A DNA stretch of 64,000 nt. It comes from Ricordea florida (Eukaryota > Cnidaria > Anthozoa > Corallimorpharia > Ricordeidae). Location: NCBI GenBank assembly GCA_949710005.1, contig OX453276.1, forward strand, positions 25,754,346 to 25,818,345. The letters run 5' to 3'. Below, in pieces: positions 25,602 to 36,885 of this stretch. Each line of letters begins with the position of its first letter. The first letter of the stretch is position 1. The translations under genes were made by a program, and so were the position numbers. The notes beneath the pieces were generated by a model. The model had not been told where the DNA came from, did no database searches, and saw only the letters and a program-made list of their open reading frames with translations.

Positions 25602-28600
25602 TAATATTTATATTGCGCATTTTCTATAAAATAATCAAATGCGCATTACAATAAATAACCTATTTACAATTTCTATGAAATCAAAAACGGAACTTACACT
25701 ATTTACAATTAACTATAAGAAAAATAATTTACAGAAGAACTATGTAAAAATCTAAATATAACCTAATTGTATTAACAAAATGCCTTCTTGAATAAAAATG
25801 TCTTAAGTTTCCTTTTAAAATCATTTGTGGTGCAAGCAGATCTAATGCTTATGGGAAGACTGTTCCAAAGCCGTGGTGCTGCCGTCATGAAGGATCGATC
25901 TCCCATGGTAGCTTTTGTAAAACGCTTTGGGGTGCTCAAAAGAATTCTCTTGTTATTTCGCCGTAAATCATAGCGGGATGGCGGTAATACAGAAATTAAA
26001 TCAATGAGATATTTAGGAGCTGAGCCCTGGAGTACTTTAAAGGTGATCAAAAGGATTTTAAACTCGATGCGATAATTCACTTGTATAAAGGACCTCAGTA
26101 CAATCAAGCTAGATGAAAAGTATATGGCTTATTAGAAGAAACTTTCTGTTTCAGTGTTTACTTTTTCTTTCATGCTTTCTTCTACTTTTTTATTTCATTG
26201 AAGTGTAATAACCTTATTTTTACGCGTCCCAACCTTGGACGCGACGGGGCCTGGTTGTGCGTCTGGTTGTGCGTCTTACGGAGAAAGGGCATCGGAGTAT
26301 ACTAGAATCTGCTAAACCGAAGAAAAAAATCTTCTGAAACCGCAAACCTGCAAAAAAGAATCGAAATCGTTTTCGAAAACCGAAAACCAGATGCTAAAAC
26401 ACCAAAACCGAAATACCGAAGTCTTTTGGCACAAAAACCGAAAAACCGATCTGAAAAATAGCGAAAACCGCAAAACCGAAAATCTCAATGTCCCCCTCCT
26501 TAAAGAAAGTTTAACGCGTATATTCGCACGATCCATGCTGAAACGCGAACGCTGTGGGGTACAGTTACACTTTCATATCAAGTTGTATTTTCACAGGTTG
26601 ATAGAGTCATATTCGCTGTTAGTCAAGCATCTGTTAGACAAATGTACCACGGTTGATAAGCGACTCCATTGGCAAGGGAAGAAGATAGTGTGGAAAGGTT
26701 GGTGCGCTTTCGTAGTTCTTGTCAACGGCAAATTTTGCTTTCTCTGGCTCCCCAACCCCCCACCCCACCCCCCATAGTAAATTTCCTCAAATGTAATTTG
26801 CGCAAAAACTGTTATCAGTATTATCTGAAATTCCTGGAAAACCAGTGTGGTCAAGTTTAAGTTTAATTCATCCGTTTAATAGTGAATCACTCATTTCAAG
26901 CACAAGAAACATTAAGGCAGTGGCAGACCTGTTTGATCCCAAGTATCTAGGTTTGTCTTATCCTGAACTTGTTAAAGAGTGTTACAAAGTTGATTTGAGT
27001 TTATCTCATAAAGACATCAAGTCAATTGAGAAAGAAACAATGGATCAGGCCAGGGGAAGTGCTTCTTTAGACACAATGCAAGCTTGGAAACCAATTTGTA
27101 CTAATTGTATCTCAAAGGGAAGCTGCTTTTCCTGAATGAAAGTGAATACCACAAACACGGTCGTGTTCAAGAATCCCGTTATAGATATATATAGATTTTA
27201 GTATAAATCTACTAGCGTTCTATCACAAATGCCGCGCTCTGATTGGCTACGCTACCCACTATCTATTCTGTGTTAGTATAAATCTACTAGCGTTCTATCA
27301 CAAATCCCGCGCTCTGATTGGCTACGCTACCCACTATCTATTCTGTGATAGATAGTGAGTGGCGAAATGGCGGCCGCTTCTTCACGTTTTCGAAGTGTCT
27401 ATGAAGAAGATTTAGACAGTTTATTGGTCCAGGCTGTTCCAGAAAAGACAAAGTTTTGAACGACTAGTAGATTTATACTAAAACAATTAGATTATTCGCT
27501 CTCGATTTTTATCGCGTGATAGTTGACGAGGGCGCAGCCCGAGTCAACTATCACGCGATGGAAATCTCGAGCTCATAATGTAATTGTTTAATAGATATTA
27601 TTGTCGTTGCTGGACATTAGAGTTAAGGTAAGAATACTTTATTTCGCATTATTTTCAGTTTTTCTTCGATAACGCCGTCCGACAATAATATCTATAACGG
27701 CTTGTAGAAACACCGACAACTTGGCCCAATCCTCTGTAATTTTCACGGGCAAATGTCACGTACTGCGCTTGGGCTACCTGTGTTGGCACGCAGTTTGCCA
27801 AAAGGCTGGTTGTGCCGGGCTAAAATGATCAAATAGAAAATTACAACAGATATTGTATTTTAGTGTATACCAACTCAGCAACCTTGGTATTTTGAGCAAT
27901 CTAATTGGCTCACTATCTCAGGGTATTTAAAACTACTGAATGCGGAATAGTTCCGCGGCTTCAAGGAAGCCTTGTGTAAGTAATGTAAGGATAGTTTCTA
28001 AAGAAACTGGTGCTGCGTCGGTGGGGAATTGAAGCACAAGAAGTTGGGATAATCAAACGAATTGATAACGTAAATTATACCACCGTAAGGTAAAAGGGAG
28101 GTGCTGACGTTTCGAGCGTTAGCCCTTCGTCATTCGCTCCGACGAAGAGGTAACGGTCGAAACGTCAGCACCTTCCTTTTACCTTACGTTGGTATAATTA
28201 CGGGTTAGAGACTGAAATTCGTGGTTTGTTTACAAATACACGCACGCGCTGGCTGTAAAATGAACTCGAAATTGTCAATACTGCACTCAGCTTCGCTTCG
28301 TGCAGTATTGACAATTTCGAGTTCATTTTACAGCCAGCAAGTGCGTGTATTTGTAAACAAACCACGAATTTCAAGTCTCTAACCCTTTTAATATTCAATC
28401 TGAGTTCAATGAAATACAAAAATGAAACTTGCCATTTTGATGCCAGCCGTTGTGTGATGGCATGATGTATTCTTATTAGTGCACGGTTACTAGGTGATGA
28501 CGTGGACGTATCACAAAATCACGTGATTGAGTTTAGCCAATCACGCGCATGGATTTAGTACATTGAATGAAGATTAAATATTAATTTACTTTATCAGTTC

Positions 28601-31600
28601 GTTTGATTATCCTAACTTCTTGCGCAAGTGAGTTTTGCTAATATGTAACGGCCTTTTTTTGAAATAAAGTTTCACCGTCATTTTGACCTGACTGGGTTGG
28701 TTCCTTGGTGTAGACTAACACAATTATTCTCTTAAACAGTCTCGATGAAAAGTGGCTGTAGACACATTTGATATTCTGCCCGGTATTCACTCCGATTTCA
28801 GAGAATAATTGTTCAGAGTTGCGTGTTTGTTTGTTTTTCCAGACGACAACAGGGTCCAATCAGGGGATCCCACGGGAAAAGGAAATTCAGGGGACAGAAT
28901 CTTGATTACAAACCAGCACGGTGAAACAATGACTGCTAAATATGTCATCATTACTGTGCCGCTGACCATACTCAAAGATGGCGACATCACTTTTGTCCCA
29001 GGCCTCCCTTCAAGCAAGTTGAAAGCTATTGAGACCATACAGATGCGGGGAGGATTAAAAATTGTATGTCGCTTCAAGGAGCGGTTTTGGCCTCATTCGA
29101 TCAACCTCATTTATTGCGTAAGAGGCTTCGTTAGCCAAATATGGATGTACACGCGTGACTCGGCGGAGGCTGATGAACGGTGTCACGTGGTTATCGGCTT
29201 TCTTACTGCTGAGCCTGCAGAAGAAAAAGTACAGGACAGCGGTAAAGATATCTTGGATCGATTTCTGAAGCAACTGGATCAGATGTTTGGGTATGTTGGG
29301 GACATAAATTGTTACTAGCTCCTTCCTTTTGAAGATATATTTTGAATGTATAGAAAGAATATAACAGCTTTGTAAAAAAGTTAGGAACGTGTTTGTCATC
29401 AGCCTTATATCTGGTGTGTTAACCGGTCGTTGCGCCGATGGTCAGTTCGCCCGAAACCATTTTGCCCGAACTGAAGTCGATTTGAACGAACTGAAGTCGA
29501 TTCGCTGGAACGAAAAGTCGGACTTAATAGTAGGACTAAGAGGTGTAAGAAGAAAAAAAGTTTATTCATATACATGTACAGACCAGCGAGGTATTTCCCT
29601 GAATTAAAACTGTCTCGATTACATTAAGAGACACATAATTTGTGTTCGATAACAGAACTTAGAACAAAGTCTCATACGCATATAAAAATCAGCGTACGCC
29701 TTTGTCTGGACCTCGAACTTATTATATCGTCCAGAAACTGATCAAAGCAAACTTTAGGGACGGACCATTAGAAAAGTGGGGGGGGGGGGGGAAGGTGGGG
29801 AATTTTCAGCTTGCACGAATTTTTTTTTTCGCTCACTGCTTGTGCAGGAATTTTTTTTTCAGGTGAACCCCTCTGCACGAATTTTTTTACTACGTGTGAA
29901 AAAGTCACAATTGGACCTTCCTTCTGCATGAATTTTTTTTTTTACCTTCTTTGCATGAATTTTTTTTTTTTTGGCATTTTTCCTTGCATGAATTTTTTTT
30001 TTTTTTTCCCACCCCCCCCCCCCCATCACTTTTCTAATGGTCCGTCCCTTACAAGTGGTAGTACCAATTAAAAGGCCCTAAAAAATAGTCCAGGAGAACC
30101 GACTTTTCGTTCAGGCGAAGTGAACTAAATGGTCACTCCGCCCGAACGAAACGCCTTTTTGTTCGTAAAAGTCGACTTTTAAGGTTCGGGCGAAACGACT
30201 TCAGTTCGTGCGAACTAGTTCCGGGTGAAGTGACCATCGGGCCCACCGGGTGAAACCACAGTAAACCTCTGTTTTTTGCTTCTCGGAAGACCCAAAGCTT
30301 TTCGCGCGCAATCGCTCTCACTGTGGTTTGGAAACAGATGTTTCTTAAACATATATATTCACATCGCGACCAGGTGTACGGTCAGACTTAGTATGACGCT
30401 GTGCCGGTTAGTATATGTAACACATGGGCCCGAGGGTAGTTAAGATTTTAAATTCCACACGTGTTTCAGAGTTTTCAGAAAATTGCCCGAGTCGCGAAGC
30501 GATTAGGCTAATTTTGAAAACTGTGAAAATACAAAGGCTGTTTCTACCGGTGCATAAACAGAAGTTAATGTTAGCCCGCGTTTGATCCTTCCAATAATTT
30601 TCCTCCGAGCGTTTTTCTCTGTACTTTGTATCGTTGCATGACGCCAAAATGCAACCTTGTTCCCAGGGTTCTCTCCTACTCTGCCCCTGTGGCCGAGTAG
30701 GAGAGGACCCTGGCAATGAGGTCGACACGACGCCACTATTTTTGGCAGCCAATTATATCAGTTAATGGCACGGACACGCTACGCATTGACCAATAATATT
30801 AGCCTCTCTTCTGGACTGATCACGTTCACCTTGTTTACCACATAGTTAACCGCTTGAACACAAGTTTTTCCCTCACATCTTCCTGTGACGGTTAAGGGTG
30901 TTGTTTCAAAAGTTTTTTAACTACCCACTCACCCATGTTTTTTTCCACTGTGTTAAGTAGCGTATTCAGAGTTTGATTAACTATTTGTAACCGTTCGTTG
31001 GTTTGTATATATAATAGGACTCCATGCTGTCCAATTAAGAAAATATTGGATGAGAAAATTCAGAGGAACACCAAAATTGGACAAGGGCGCAGGCCGAGTC
31101 CCATTTGGTGTTCCAAGGAATTTTCGAATCCAACATTTTCTTAATTGGACAAGCACGGAGTCCTGTTATTTGTTAATTATACAACTACCTCTAAATCCAA
31201 TATTGGCAACTGTCCAATTTTTCTTAAATTGGATAGGTGTCCAATTTAAGAAAAATTGGACAGTTGCCAATATTGGATTTAGAGGTAGTTGTATAATTAG
31301 TTATAAAATGATTGCGAGGGACAAGTCTTGCTGGCGCCAACCCTTCAGTCCCACACTGAAGCGATGCCGGGGTCGTTTTAGCTTGGGTGTGCAGCAGTGA
31401 CCACGAGCACTTCCCCCCCTTGCTAATCTTCCCTTTAGGAGCTTGGCTTTGGTACACGCTGCTGGTAGCAGTTGTTTCTCCGTGACACCCATCTCACGGT
31501 CTTCCATGCCACTCGCTGACACCAACCTAGCCCCGTCGACTGCCCTTGCATGTGGCAGGCAACGCTCGGGTCCTGGACAACACTTGGCTACTCCCCAACC

Positions 31601-33399
31601 GTTTTCCCAAACTTATGCTGTCTATTTTGTTGTGCGTGGTCATTTAGTGAAACTAATCCTTAATTGCATGAGGGCACATTACACTGTACTTGTTTCTCAC
31701 ATAAGGAGCAAATTTATTGAGGGAAGCCCGTCCAGTACCGCGACAAATTACAATCAGCTTAATTGGTTCAATGGACATTTCATTCTTAAAATTACCGCAA
31801 ACACGGTTCCAAACCGTTGCTGCCTACGGAAATTCAACAATAACGCTTCGTTACTAAGCAACTGTTAACCAATCAGGATCGAGTAATCAGGCCCTTCTGA
31901 TAACCAAAAGTGCCCTCTGTCTCAGCTAATCAGCTTTCGGTAATTTTGTCCCGTGTGTGATAAAGTTAATGAATTGTAATTCACGACCCGATACGTGATG
32001 TGTTTCGACACACTTGCACACCGACGACTCAGCTGAGCCCATAGTTCTTAAATAAGTCATATTAGTATCACCCAACTAGTGGACTAATGCAAATGCCGCA
32101 ATCTGATTGGCCACGCCACTAGGGGACTATTTCTAATAGTCCTCGAGTAGCGAAATTCGTTACGCTTTCTTTCGTTTTATTCCCATATAAATATTTCTTC
32201 AACTGGCATTTGCTAACTTTATTATTGCCTTTTTTGTCCGACAAGTTGGGTGATACTAAAACAATTAGACCCGCATAGGCTATGGGTCTGATTGTTAATT
32301 AGCCCCTTCACCCCCAGAAGTGATCAACATACATTTTTTCTTTGCAGTATCAGAATATTATCCGTCCATCAGGTGATGAGAAATGAGAAGAGTACCAAAT
32401 AAAAGAAATTGTATTGATTTTACCCCGTATTCTCCAAACATCAATGAAAGGAAGCATATGACTCACGCTAGTAGATACGTGGTGTATGGGGACATATAGT
32501 GTACCGAAGGCCTCTCGTTAACCTCGAACCTCATTCTTCGACATCCTTATCCATCCTTAGCGGTACTCAAACATCCTTACAGGATGGATAAGGATATCTA
32601 AGTACTGCTTAGGATGTATACTAATGTCAAAGTACGTCTAAGGATGTTAAAGTACTGCTATGGATGGATAAGGATGTCTAAGTACTGCTTAGGATGTATA
32701 ATGTTGTCTAAGGATGAGGTTCGAGGTTAACGAGAGGCCTTCGGTACACCATATGTCCCCATACACCACGTATCAACCCTCACGCTTAAGTGTGCCACTG
32801 TAAATGGTTTGAGCCGAGGAGTCTGGGTACTTGTTTGTTGAGTTCGATAGTCCACGTGCTGTTGACGTGGATAATCTGAGCGGAAGTCATCATCAGAGTC
32901 AAATGAATCGCGTGTCGTCAGGGGTTGTATTTATGTCTCTGTTCAATGTTGTGATTGGTCGTTGAAGCCGTGATTTCGTTGGCTGTTTGTCCGTAAGGCC
33001 ATGGTGTCATTGGCTGTGAGGACAATTACAACTGACCAATAACATGTGAGAATTACTACTCAAATGTTGGAAGGTATAGGATCAAAATAACTTGTGTTTT
33101 GTTATTGCTTTGACAGAACTGAGGTGAGCCCACAGCCTGCGTCCGAATTGCTCATGGATTACTTGTACTACAACTGGTCAACGCACCCGTTTGTTCGTGG
33201 AGGGTACAGTTCCCCTACTTGTCATGCGTACAACCTTCGCCACGAGCTGGCAAAGTCTGTTGACGATCGCCTGTTTTTTGCAGGGGAGGCCACTAGCGTG
33301 ACAGTTTGTGCAACTGTTCATACGGCAATAGAAACTGGATTGCGTGCAGCTAGAGAAGTTTGTATTGTGGCTGGAAAGCTTTGCAAAATGACACTTTAA
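19632..33399 (+). CDS. Flavin-dependent amine oxidase (polyamine oxidase-like), one exon not located
   Basis: FAD enzyme of the family that oxidises polyamines or methyl-lysine. Placed exons: 19632-19970, 20469-20850, 21562-21690, 22346-22473, 23362-23726, 24895-25083, 28843-29290, 33117-33399. The dinucleotide-binding [14 protein letters not shown] and ending [12 protein letters not shown] lie across exons 3-4, DLGGEFIHG follows, and the last exon has RLFFAGEAT and [11 protein letters not shown], the FAD-contacting C-terminal motif. About 240 residues precede the FAD domain (exons 1-2); they look neither like SWIRM nor like a signal peptide and I do not recognise them. Exon 24895-25083 ends in phase 2 and exon 28843 needs phase 1, so at least one exon of length 2 mod 3 must lie between them; I cannot find it. 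That intron has been invaded by a LINE, a GATA/GACA array and MITEs. The gene may be intact with an unseen exon, or broken. The exon 4-5 join is less certain than the others. Confidence 0.82.
23963..24267. mobile_element. MITE with GGGACGGACCATTAGAAAAG termini, copy 1
   Basis: Terminal inverted repeats of about 24 bp, each followed by a G or C run, and an interior with several GCACGAATTTTTTT phrases. Located in an intron of the amine oxidase. Flanking TAC/TAA is an imperfect 3-bp duplication. Confidence 0.85.
24300..24415 (-). mobile_element. tRNA-like SINE fragment
   Basis: The minus strand has GTGGACGAGTGG (A-box-like, 24401-24390) and GGGTTCAATTCC (B box, 24354-24343) with a GGACTTTTAATCTGG loop region between. 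Resembles a degenerate tRNA head. It sits beside the GGGACGG MITE. Confidence 0.55.
25108..25560. repeat. GATA/GACA tetranucleotide microsatellite
   Basis: About 450 bp of impure (GATA)n and (GACA)n starting 25 bp after the last placed base of amine oxidase exon 6. Open frames through it are low-complexity artefacts. Confidence 0.92.
25565..26107 (-). mobile_element. 5'-truncated LINE (L2/CR1-like), C-terminal reverse-transcriptase region
   Basis: An open minus-strand frame of about 110 codons (26107-25772) carries the C-terminal domain typical of this clade, with [22 protein letters not shown] and [11 protein letters not shown]. The 3' end finishes in an (ATT)n run near 25575-25600, as usual for LINEs that end in short repeats. 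The rest of the polymerase is absent. It lies in the intron where an amine oxidase exon is missing. Confidence 0.85.
26310..26500. repeat. CCGAAAAACCG-type dispersed repeat, copy 2
   Basis: Same family as 9925-10175. Shares GAAAACCAGATGCTAAAA and CCGAAGTCTTTTG with small differences. Confidence 0.7.
26893..27135 (+). pseudogene. Fragment of a YqaJ-type nuclease gene
   Basis: About 55 residues (including [42 protein letters not shown]) resemble the region just before the YqaJ/PDDEXK exonuclease domain of multi-copy cnidarian and other invertebrate proteins. The next expected block is degenerate and the frame then stops. It is out of character with the amine oxidase around it, so I treat it as a transposed fragment. 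The assignment rests on memory of the family. Confidence 0.5.
27196..27590. mobile_element. Foldback element with TAGTATAAATCTACTAG ends, copy 2
   Basis: The left part is present as a tandem duplicate: TCTACTAGCGTTCTATCACA followed by CCGCGCTCTGATTGG occurs at about 27207 and 27285. The right part contains the ATCGCGTGATAGTTGACGAG hairpin. Reverse orientation to the copy at 18.3 kb. Confidence 0.7.
28201..28383. mobile_element. 183-bp near-perfect foldback
   Basis: Arms of about 83 bp begin GGGTTAGAGACT and end with the complement, separated by a 13-bp centre; only a few mismatches are seen. Non-coding. Adjacent on the left (about 28085-28200) is another inverted pair built on GTGCTGACGTTTCGAGCGTT. 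Confidence 0.85.
29419..30242. mobile_element. TIR element with GATGGTCA ends, split by a nested MITE
   Basis: The left end CGATGGTCAGTTCGCCCGAA and right end GTTCCGGGTGAAGTGACCATC are degenerate inverted repeats; both contain several GTTCGGGCGAA and GAAGTCG phrases. The GGGACGG MITE at 29757-30048 is inserted inside it, so this element is the older of the two. Confidence 0.55.
29754..30051. mobile_element. MITE with GGGACGGACCATTAGAAAAG termini, copy 2
   Basis: The element at 29757-30048 has the same termini and internal GCACGAATTTTTTTT phrases as 23963-24267. A TTA direct repeat at 29754-29756 and 30049-30051 gives a 3-bp target duplication. Confidence 0.87.
31016..31164. mobile_element. 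Foldback MITE with AGGACTCC termini
   Basis: AGGACTCCATGCTGTCCAAT at the left pairs with ATTGGACAAGCACGGAGTCCT at the right; arms of ~60 bp include AAGAAAATNTTGGAT and GGAACACCAAA. It is ten bases from the perfect palindrome that follows. Confidence 0.75.
31174..31299. repeat. Perfect 60-bp inverted repeat with 6-bp spacer
   Basis: The left arm 31174-31233 and right arm 31240-31299 are exact reverse complements; the spacer is TAGGTG. The arms start TAATTATACAACTACCTC. A young foldback that could extrude as a cruciform. Confidence 0.92.
32462..32786. mobile_element. 309-bp MITE with 8-bp target duplication
   Basis: The element at 32470-32778 is flanked by CTCACGCT at 32462-32469 and 32779-32786. 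Its ends (AGTAGATACGTGGTGTATGG) resemble those of the 104-bp MITEs at 3.9 and 36.8 kb, followed by GTACCGAAGGCCTCTCGTTA on each side. The interior has tandem AAGGATGTCTAAGTACTGCT units. Confidence 0.85.
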
Positions 33400-33577
33400 G
33401 CCGTAAGTGTGACAAAGACTTACAATTTTTAGGCGTTTTCAATTTGTTCAATGAAACGGCCCAGCCGGATTGCGTACAGGTAGAGAAGTTTGTACTGTGG
33501 CTGGAAAGCTTTGCAAAAGCCGCAAGTCTGACAAAGACTTACAATTTTTAGGCGCTTTCAATTTGTTGAATCAACTG
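33335..33577 (+). repeat. Tandem duplication of the amine oxidase 3' end
   Basis: The segment 33335-33460 (GGATTGCGTGCAGCTAGAGA onward) is repeated at 33462-33577. The second copy lacks the 11 bases that hold the end of the frame and its stop codon. The first copy carries the real stop at 33397-33399, so the second lies in the 3' untranslated region. Confidence 0.8.
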
Positions 33578-34050
33578 TGTGGTGGCAAATTCCAAGAAGT
33601 AAAAGTGCCAGTGCTTGTAAACTGGCATCACTGTGTCTCGGGTCTTGTGGTCCGCGAACTTCAAAACTGCGGGAAAAGTGATCGTCTCAAACTGCTGAAC
33701 CTCAGTTGTGGTATTTTAGAAGTATAGTGTATTAGCATAACGCAGTGTCTCTATCCATTTTCTTCCCTACTGTATCCAACTTTGGCCGTGTTGTTTAAAG
33801 CGGCAACTCAAAATCGCTCGAAAGAGATCCTCAAATATTTTGAATTCACTACAAAGATATCCCCCATAAACAGTACTAGTGTTGTACGTAACTTTCATGT
33901 GAATCGTTCTCTAATAAAACATCAAACATTTCAAGCGACAAACGTTTTGCGGGCCTTGTCTCAACCGTTTCTTTTCCCATTATCGTTCACTAACTTGGAT
34001 TTTACCATGTACGAGAAATTTCGCGGTTGTTCCTCGGCTACCACAGCCAG

Positions 34051-34436
34051 TATTAGGAACCTTTAGCAAGGACGACGTCGACGTCAACGAGAACGACTAC
34101 GAAAAACATAAATTCGCATTACTGCATTGAAATTGCAAGTATATCAACACATTCTCCTTGTAACACTCATGCCAACTGTCCAGGAATTTAACTTGCATGA
34201 GCGGCGTTGATATTTTCCGAGTAAACTGAACATTTCTCTGCTTGTGCTCACGTCCTCCACAGAACTTTAAATTTGGTCATTTCACGTCGTTGTTTTAGAG
34301 AGAACGGCAACGAAATGCACCAAAATGCGCAACGCACGTGTGGGGCGTGCAGAGCCATTGTTTTTGCTAATTATGCCTAGTGTTTTTTTGGCGTTCTCGT
34401 TCTCGTCGACGTCGTCCTTGCTTAAGGTCCCTATTA
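34051..34436. mobile_element. 376-bp MITE with GGGACCTTAAGCAAGGACG-like ends
   Basis: The left end GGAACCTTTAGCAAGGACGA and right end TCGTCCTTGCTTAAGGTCCC are inverted repeats extending through AACGAGAACG. TATTA at 34051-34055 and 34432-34436 is a 5-bp direct repeat. Confidence 0.8.
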
Positions 34437-36765
34437 ATTAGTCTAAAATGGATAAGCTTTCTCTATTTCCTTGTCGTTGGTCAGAAATCGTGGCGGATTG
34501 AGTACCTTCCCTACTGGGTCCTGTTAGGTGTTGCTTTGGTCTCCATGGTCTTCTTTGCAATGTTCAGGTTCTGTGCAGATACCAAGGCAAAGAGCTTTGG
34601 CATTAGGAAGCTTAAGCTTTTCCAGTGGTAGCAGGTTTATTAATTTTTTTTTCCATTCCAAGCTGAATAATTTTCCATTTGTTACTGTTAGGATTGCATT
34701 CCGAATTTCTCGAGGCAATTTCGCCGCCTTGCACACTCGCGTCTTCGAGAAAATTTGAGAAATGGTCATTTCGCGTTGTTGTTTTGCAGAGGGCGACCAA
34801 GAAACTTACAAGAGTGTATTTTGCACGTGCAGTTTCGTTTTGTCGTTTATTAACGCCAATGTTTGGTGCCGTCGAACTCCACCTCGTCGTCATGTTTTGC
34901 TTAAATTCTCTTTTGACTGTGAACAATGCGCTTAACAAACTAATCCACTATAAACTTTTTGTGCTGCTCTGTCTGAAACTGCAAACGTCTTGAATGGCAA
35001 AAGTGCGAATAAACCGATACATTCTTTGTACAGTTGCAACTTTTTAAGCACATGAAGTATCTACACAAAACCTTAGAATGTAAGCACTTTCAATTATTTT
35101 TTTCAGAGGTGATATTTCTGTCGTTGATACACTTTCGTAGGCCAATAAGGCAGCTTTTTGCAGACAAAGCTTTGGCTGTTTTATCAATACACAGCTTAAT
35201 TAATTTAATAAATTAAACTGACAAGTCTTACAAAAATCATAGGTCACTCGAAAAGAAGCGAGAAAATTAAATCATCTTACGCGTATATATTAGAATATGA
35301 AATACAGTTATATATTAAAATCAATTCCGATGTAATGAGTTTTCTTTCTCAAAGTTCAAGCACTGTACCGAACGCAATTATAAATCACGAAGGAATATGT
35401 TCAACATGAGTCCGTTTCTGCTCAACAGGACTTTCAATTTAAGCCAACATAAAGTAGAAATTTAGAAAACTATTCACCTAAGGTTATTGAATCAAAATGA
35501 AACAAAATTTCCTGAACTGAAAAAGAGCGAGACGTGTAAATCACTCCAAAACTACGTAGAATTAATACATCTCTCAGCGCGCAGGATTTAACTCGTGAAT
35601 TTAGTGGGTTGTCCTTCCCTACGCCGCTAGCCAAATCAAACTAGTCTCCTTCGGTCGCCAAAATACTGTCATCACGCAAATAAAGATTACAAAAATTGTT
35701 TTTGGCGACTCGAAGCCACGATTTTGGAAGATGCGGCCCGTTTCAAACGCGCGTCGAACTTTTCATATGCCGAATCTAATGCAAATTACCTAGGACAAAA
35801 GATTTTCTTAATTACGCGGGATGACGTAGTCAGCCAGCGTATAAAATTCGGTAGCGCATTCCTTTCGTCGTCTTGGTAGTCAAAAATTGCCTTGTTTTTT
35901 AAACTTTCCCGTATCCCGAGCCCCTCCCGAACAAATTGTGTGATTTTTATTGGCTGTAACTCCGAATCACGTGCAAGTCAGGTTGGATTGTTCCATGGAT
36001 ATCCATGATCGCACAATCAGCAAAAAAACATACGGCGTCAGCAATTTTAAACCAACACATCCCGCGTAAACGCCTTCAGGAGTCTTCTTGTTAGCATTAG
36101 ATTCGGCACATGAAAAGTTGGACGTTTGAAACGGCAAGCAAGGAATTCCAGAAGCGTGCGATCCTATTGATAGCCCAGGCCAGCGTTCCTCGTACGTTCC
36201 CGAAACATTTCCAGACGTAATCATGTGGTTTGCAACTGAGTCAATGACGTTTCTGCCCATTAAGACTTTGCCAGCGGTCGATCTCAACGTTTCTCCTTTA
36301 AAATCATATTAAAAGAAATGGCTGGAGAAATAAGTCTTCCATATTAAAAAGACTGGCTGTTTAGCATGCATTAATGACACTGTGAACTTAGCCCTGAGAG
36401 GGCAAGTCTTTGGACTCTGGAAAAATATCAAAGGAACAGTTTGGTAGAATGGATTTTCGGGTATTTTGAGAAACGCGCGCCCTACTTTCAATTCAGAAAC
36501 TACACCAATTCTCTCAGACCTGCGTAAAGGGCCGCAGATATAACGCCTAAAAAAAGAAAAGAAAGACAACGGAAAATTAGATACGGATCAGAAACCAGGA
36601 ACCCATAACAATTGAAACGTGCAACGACCGTTCACAACTTGTCCAGGTTCAATTTCTCAAGTGCCGTATTTGGTAACTGCTTTCTCCAGTCTTTGAGCCT
36701 GTTGACACTGATTGGTTCATTTAGTTTCTATTGTTTCAAAATATGGTACATGGTAGATTGAATGC

Positions 36766-36885
36766 GGACAAGCGGTAGGTACGTGGTGTAAGCATCGTGT
36801 ATGGCTATGGAGAGCAATGTATCCCATATATTCACTAACGGGGAACCACTATATGATGCTTACACCACGTACCTACCGGACAAGC
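36766..36885. mobile_element. 104-bp MITE copy 2 with 8-bp target duplication
   Basis: The element at 36774-36877 matches 3855-3958 with only about two substitutions seen. GGACAAGC flanks it at 36766-36773 and 36878-36885. The different target sequences of the two copies prove independent insertion. Confidence 0.9.

Noticed and set aside
35967..36569. Two minus-strand frames near 36 kb as possible exons
   Set aside because: Their translations match no family I know and they overlap inverted repeat segments; splice borders are unconvincing.
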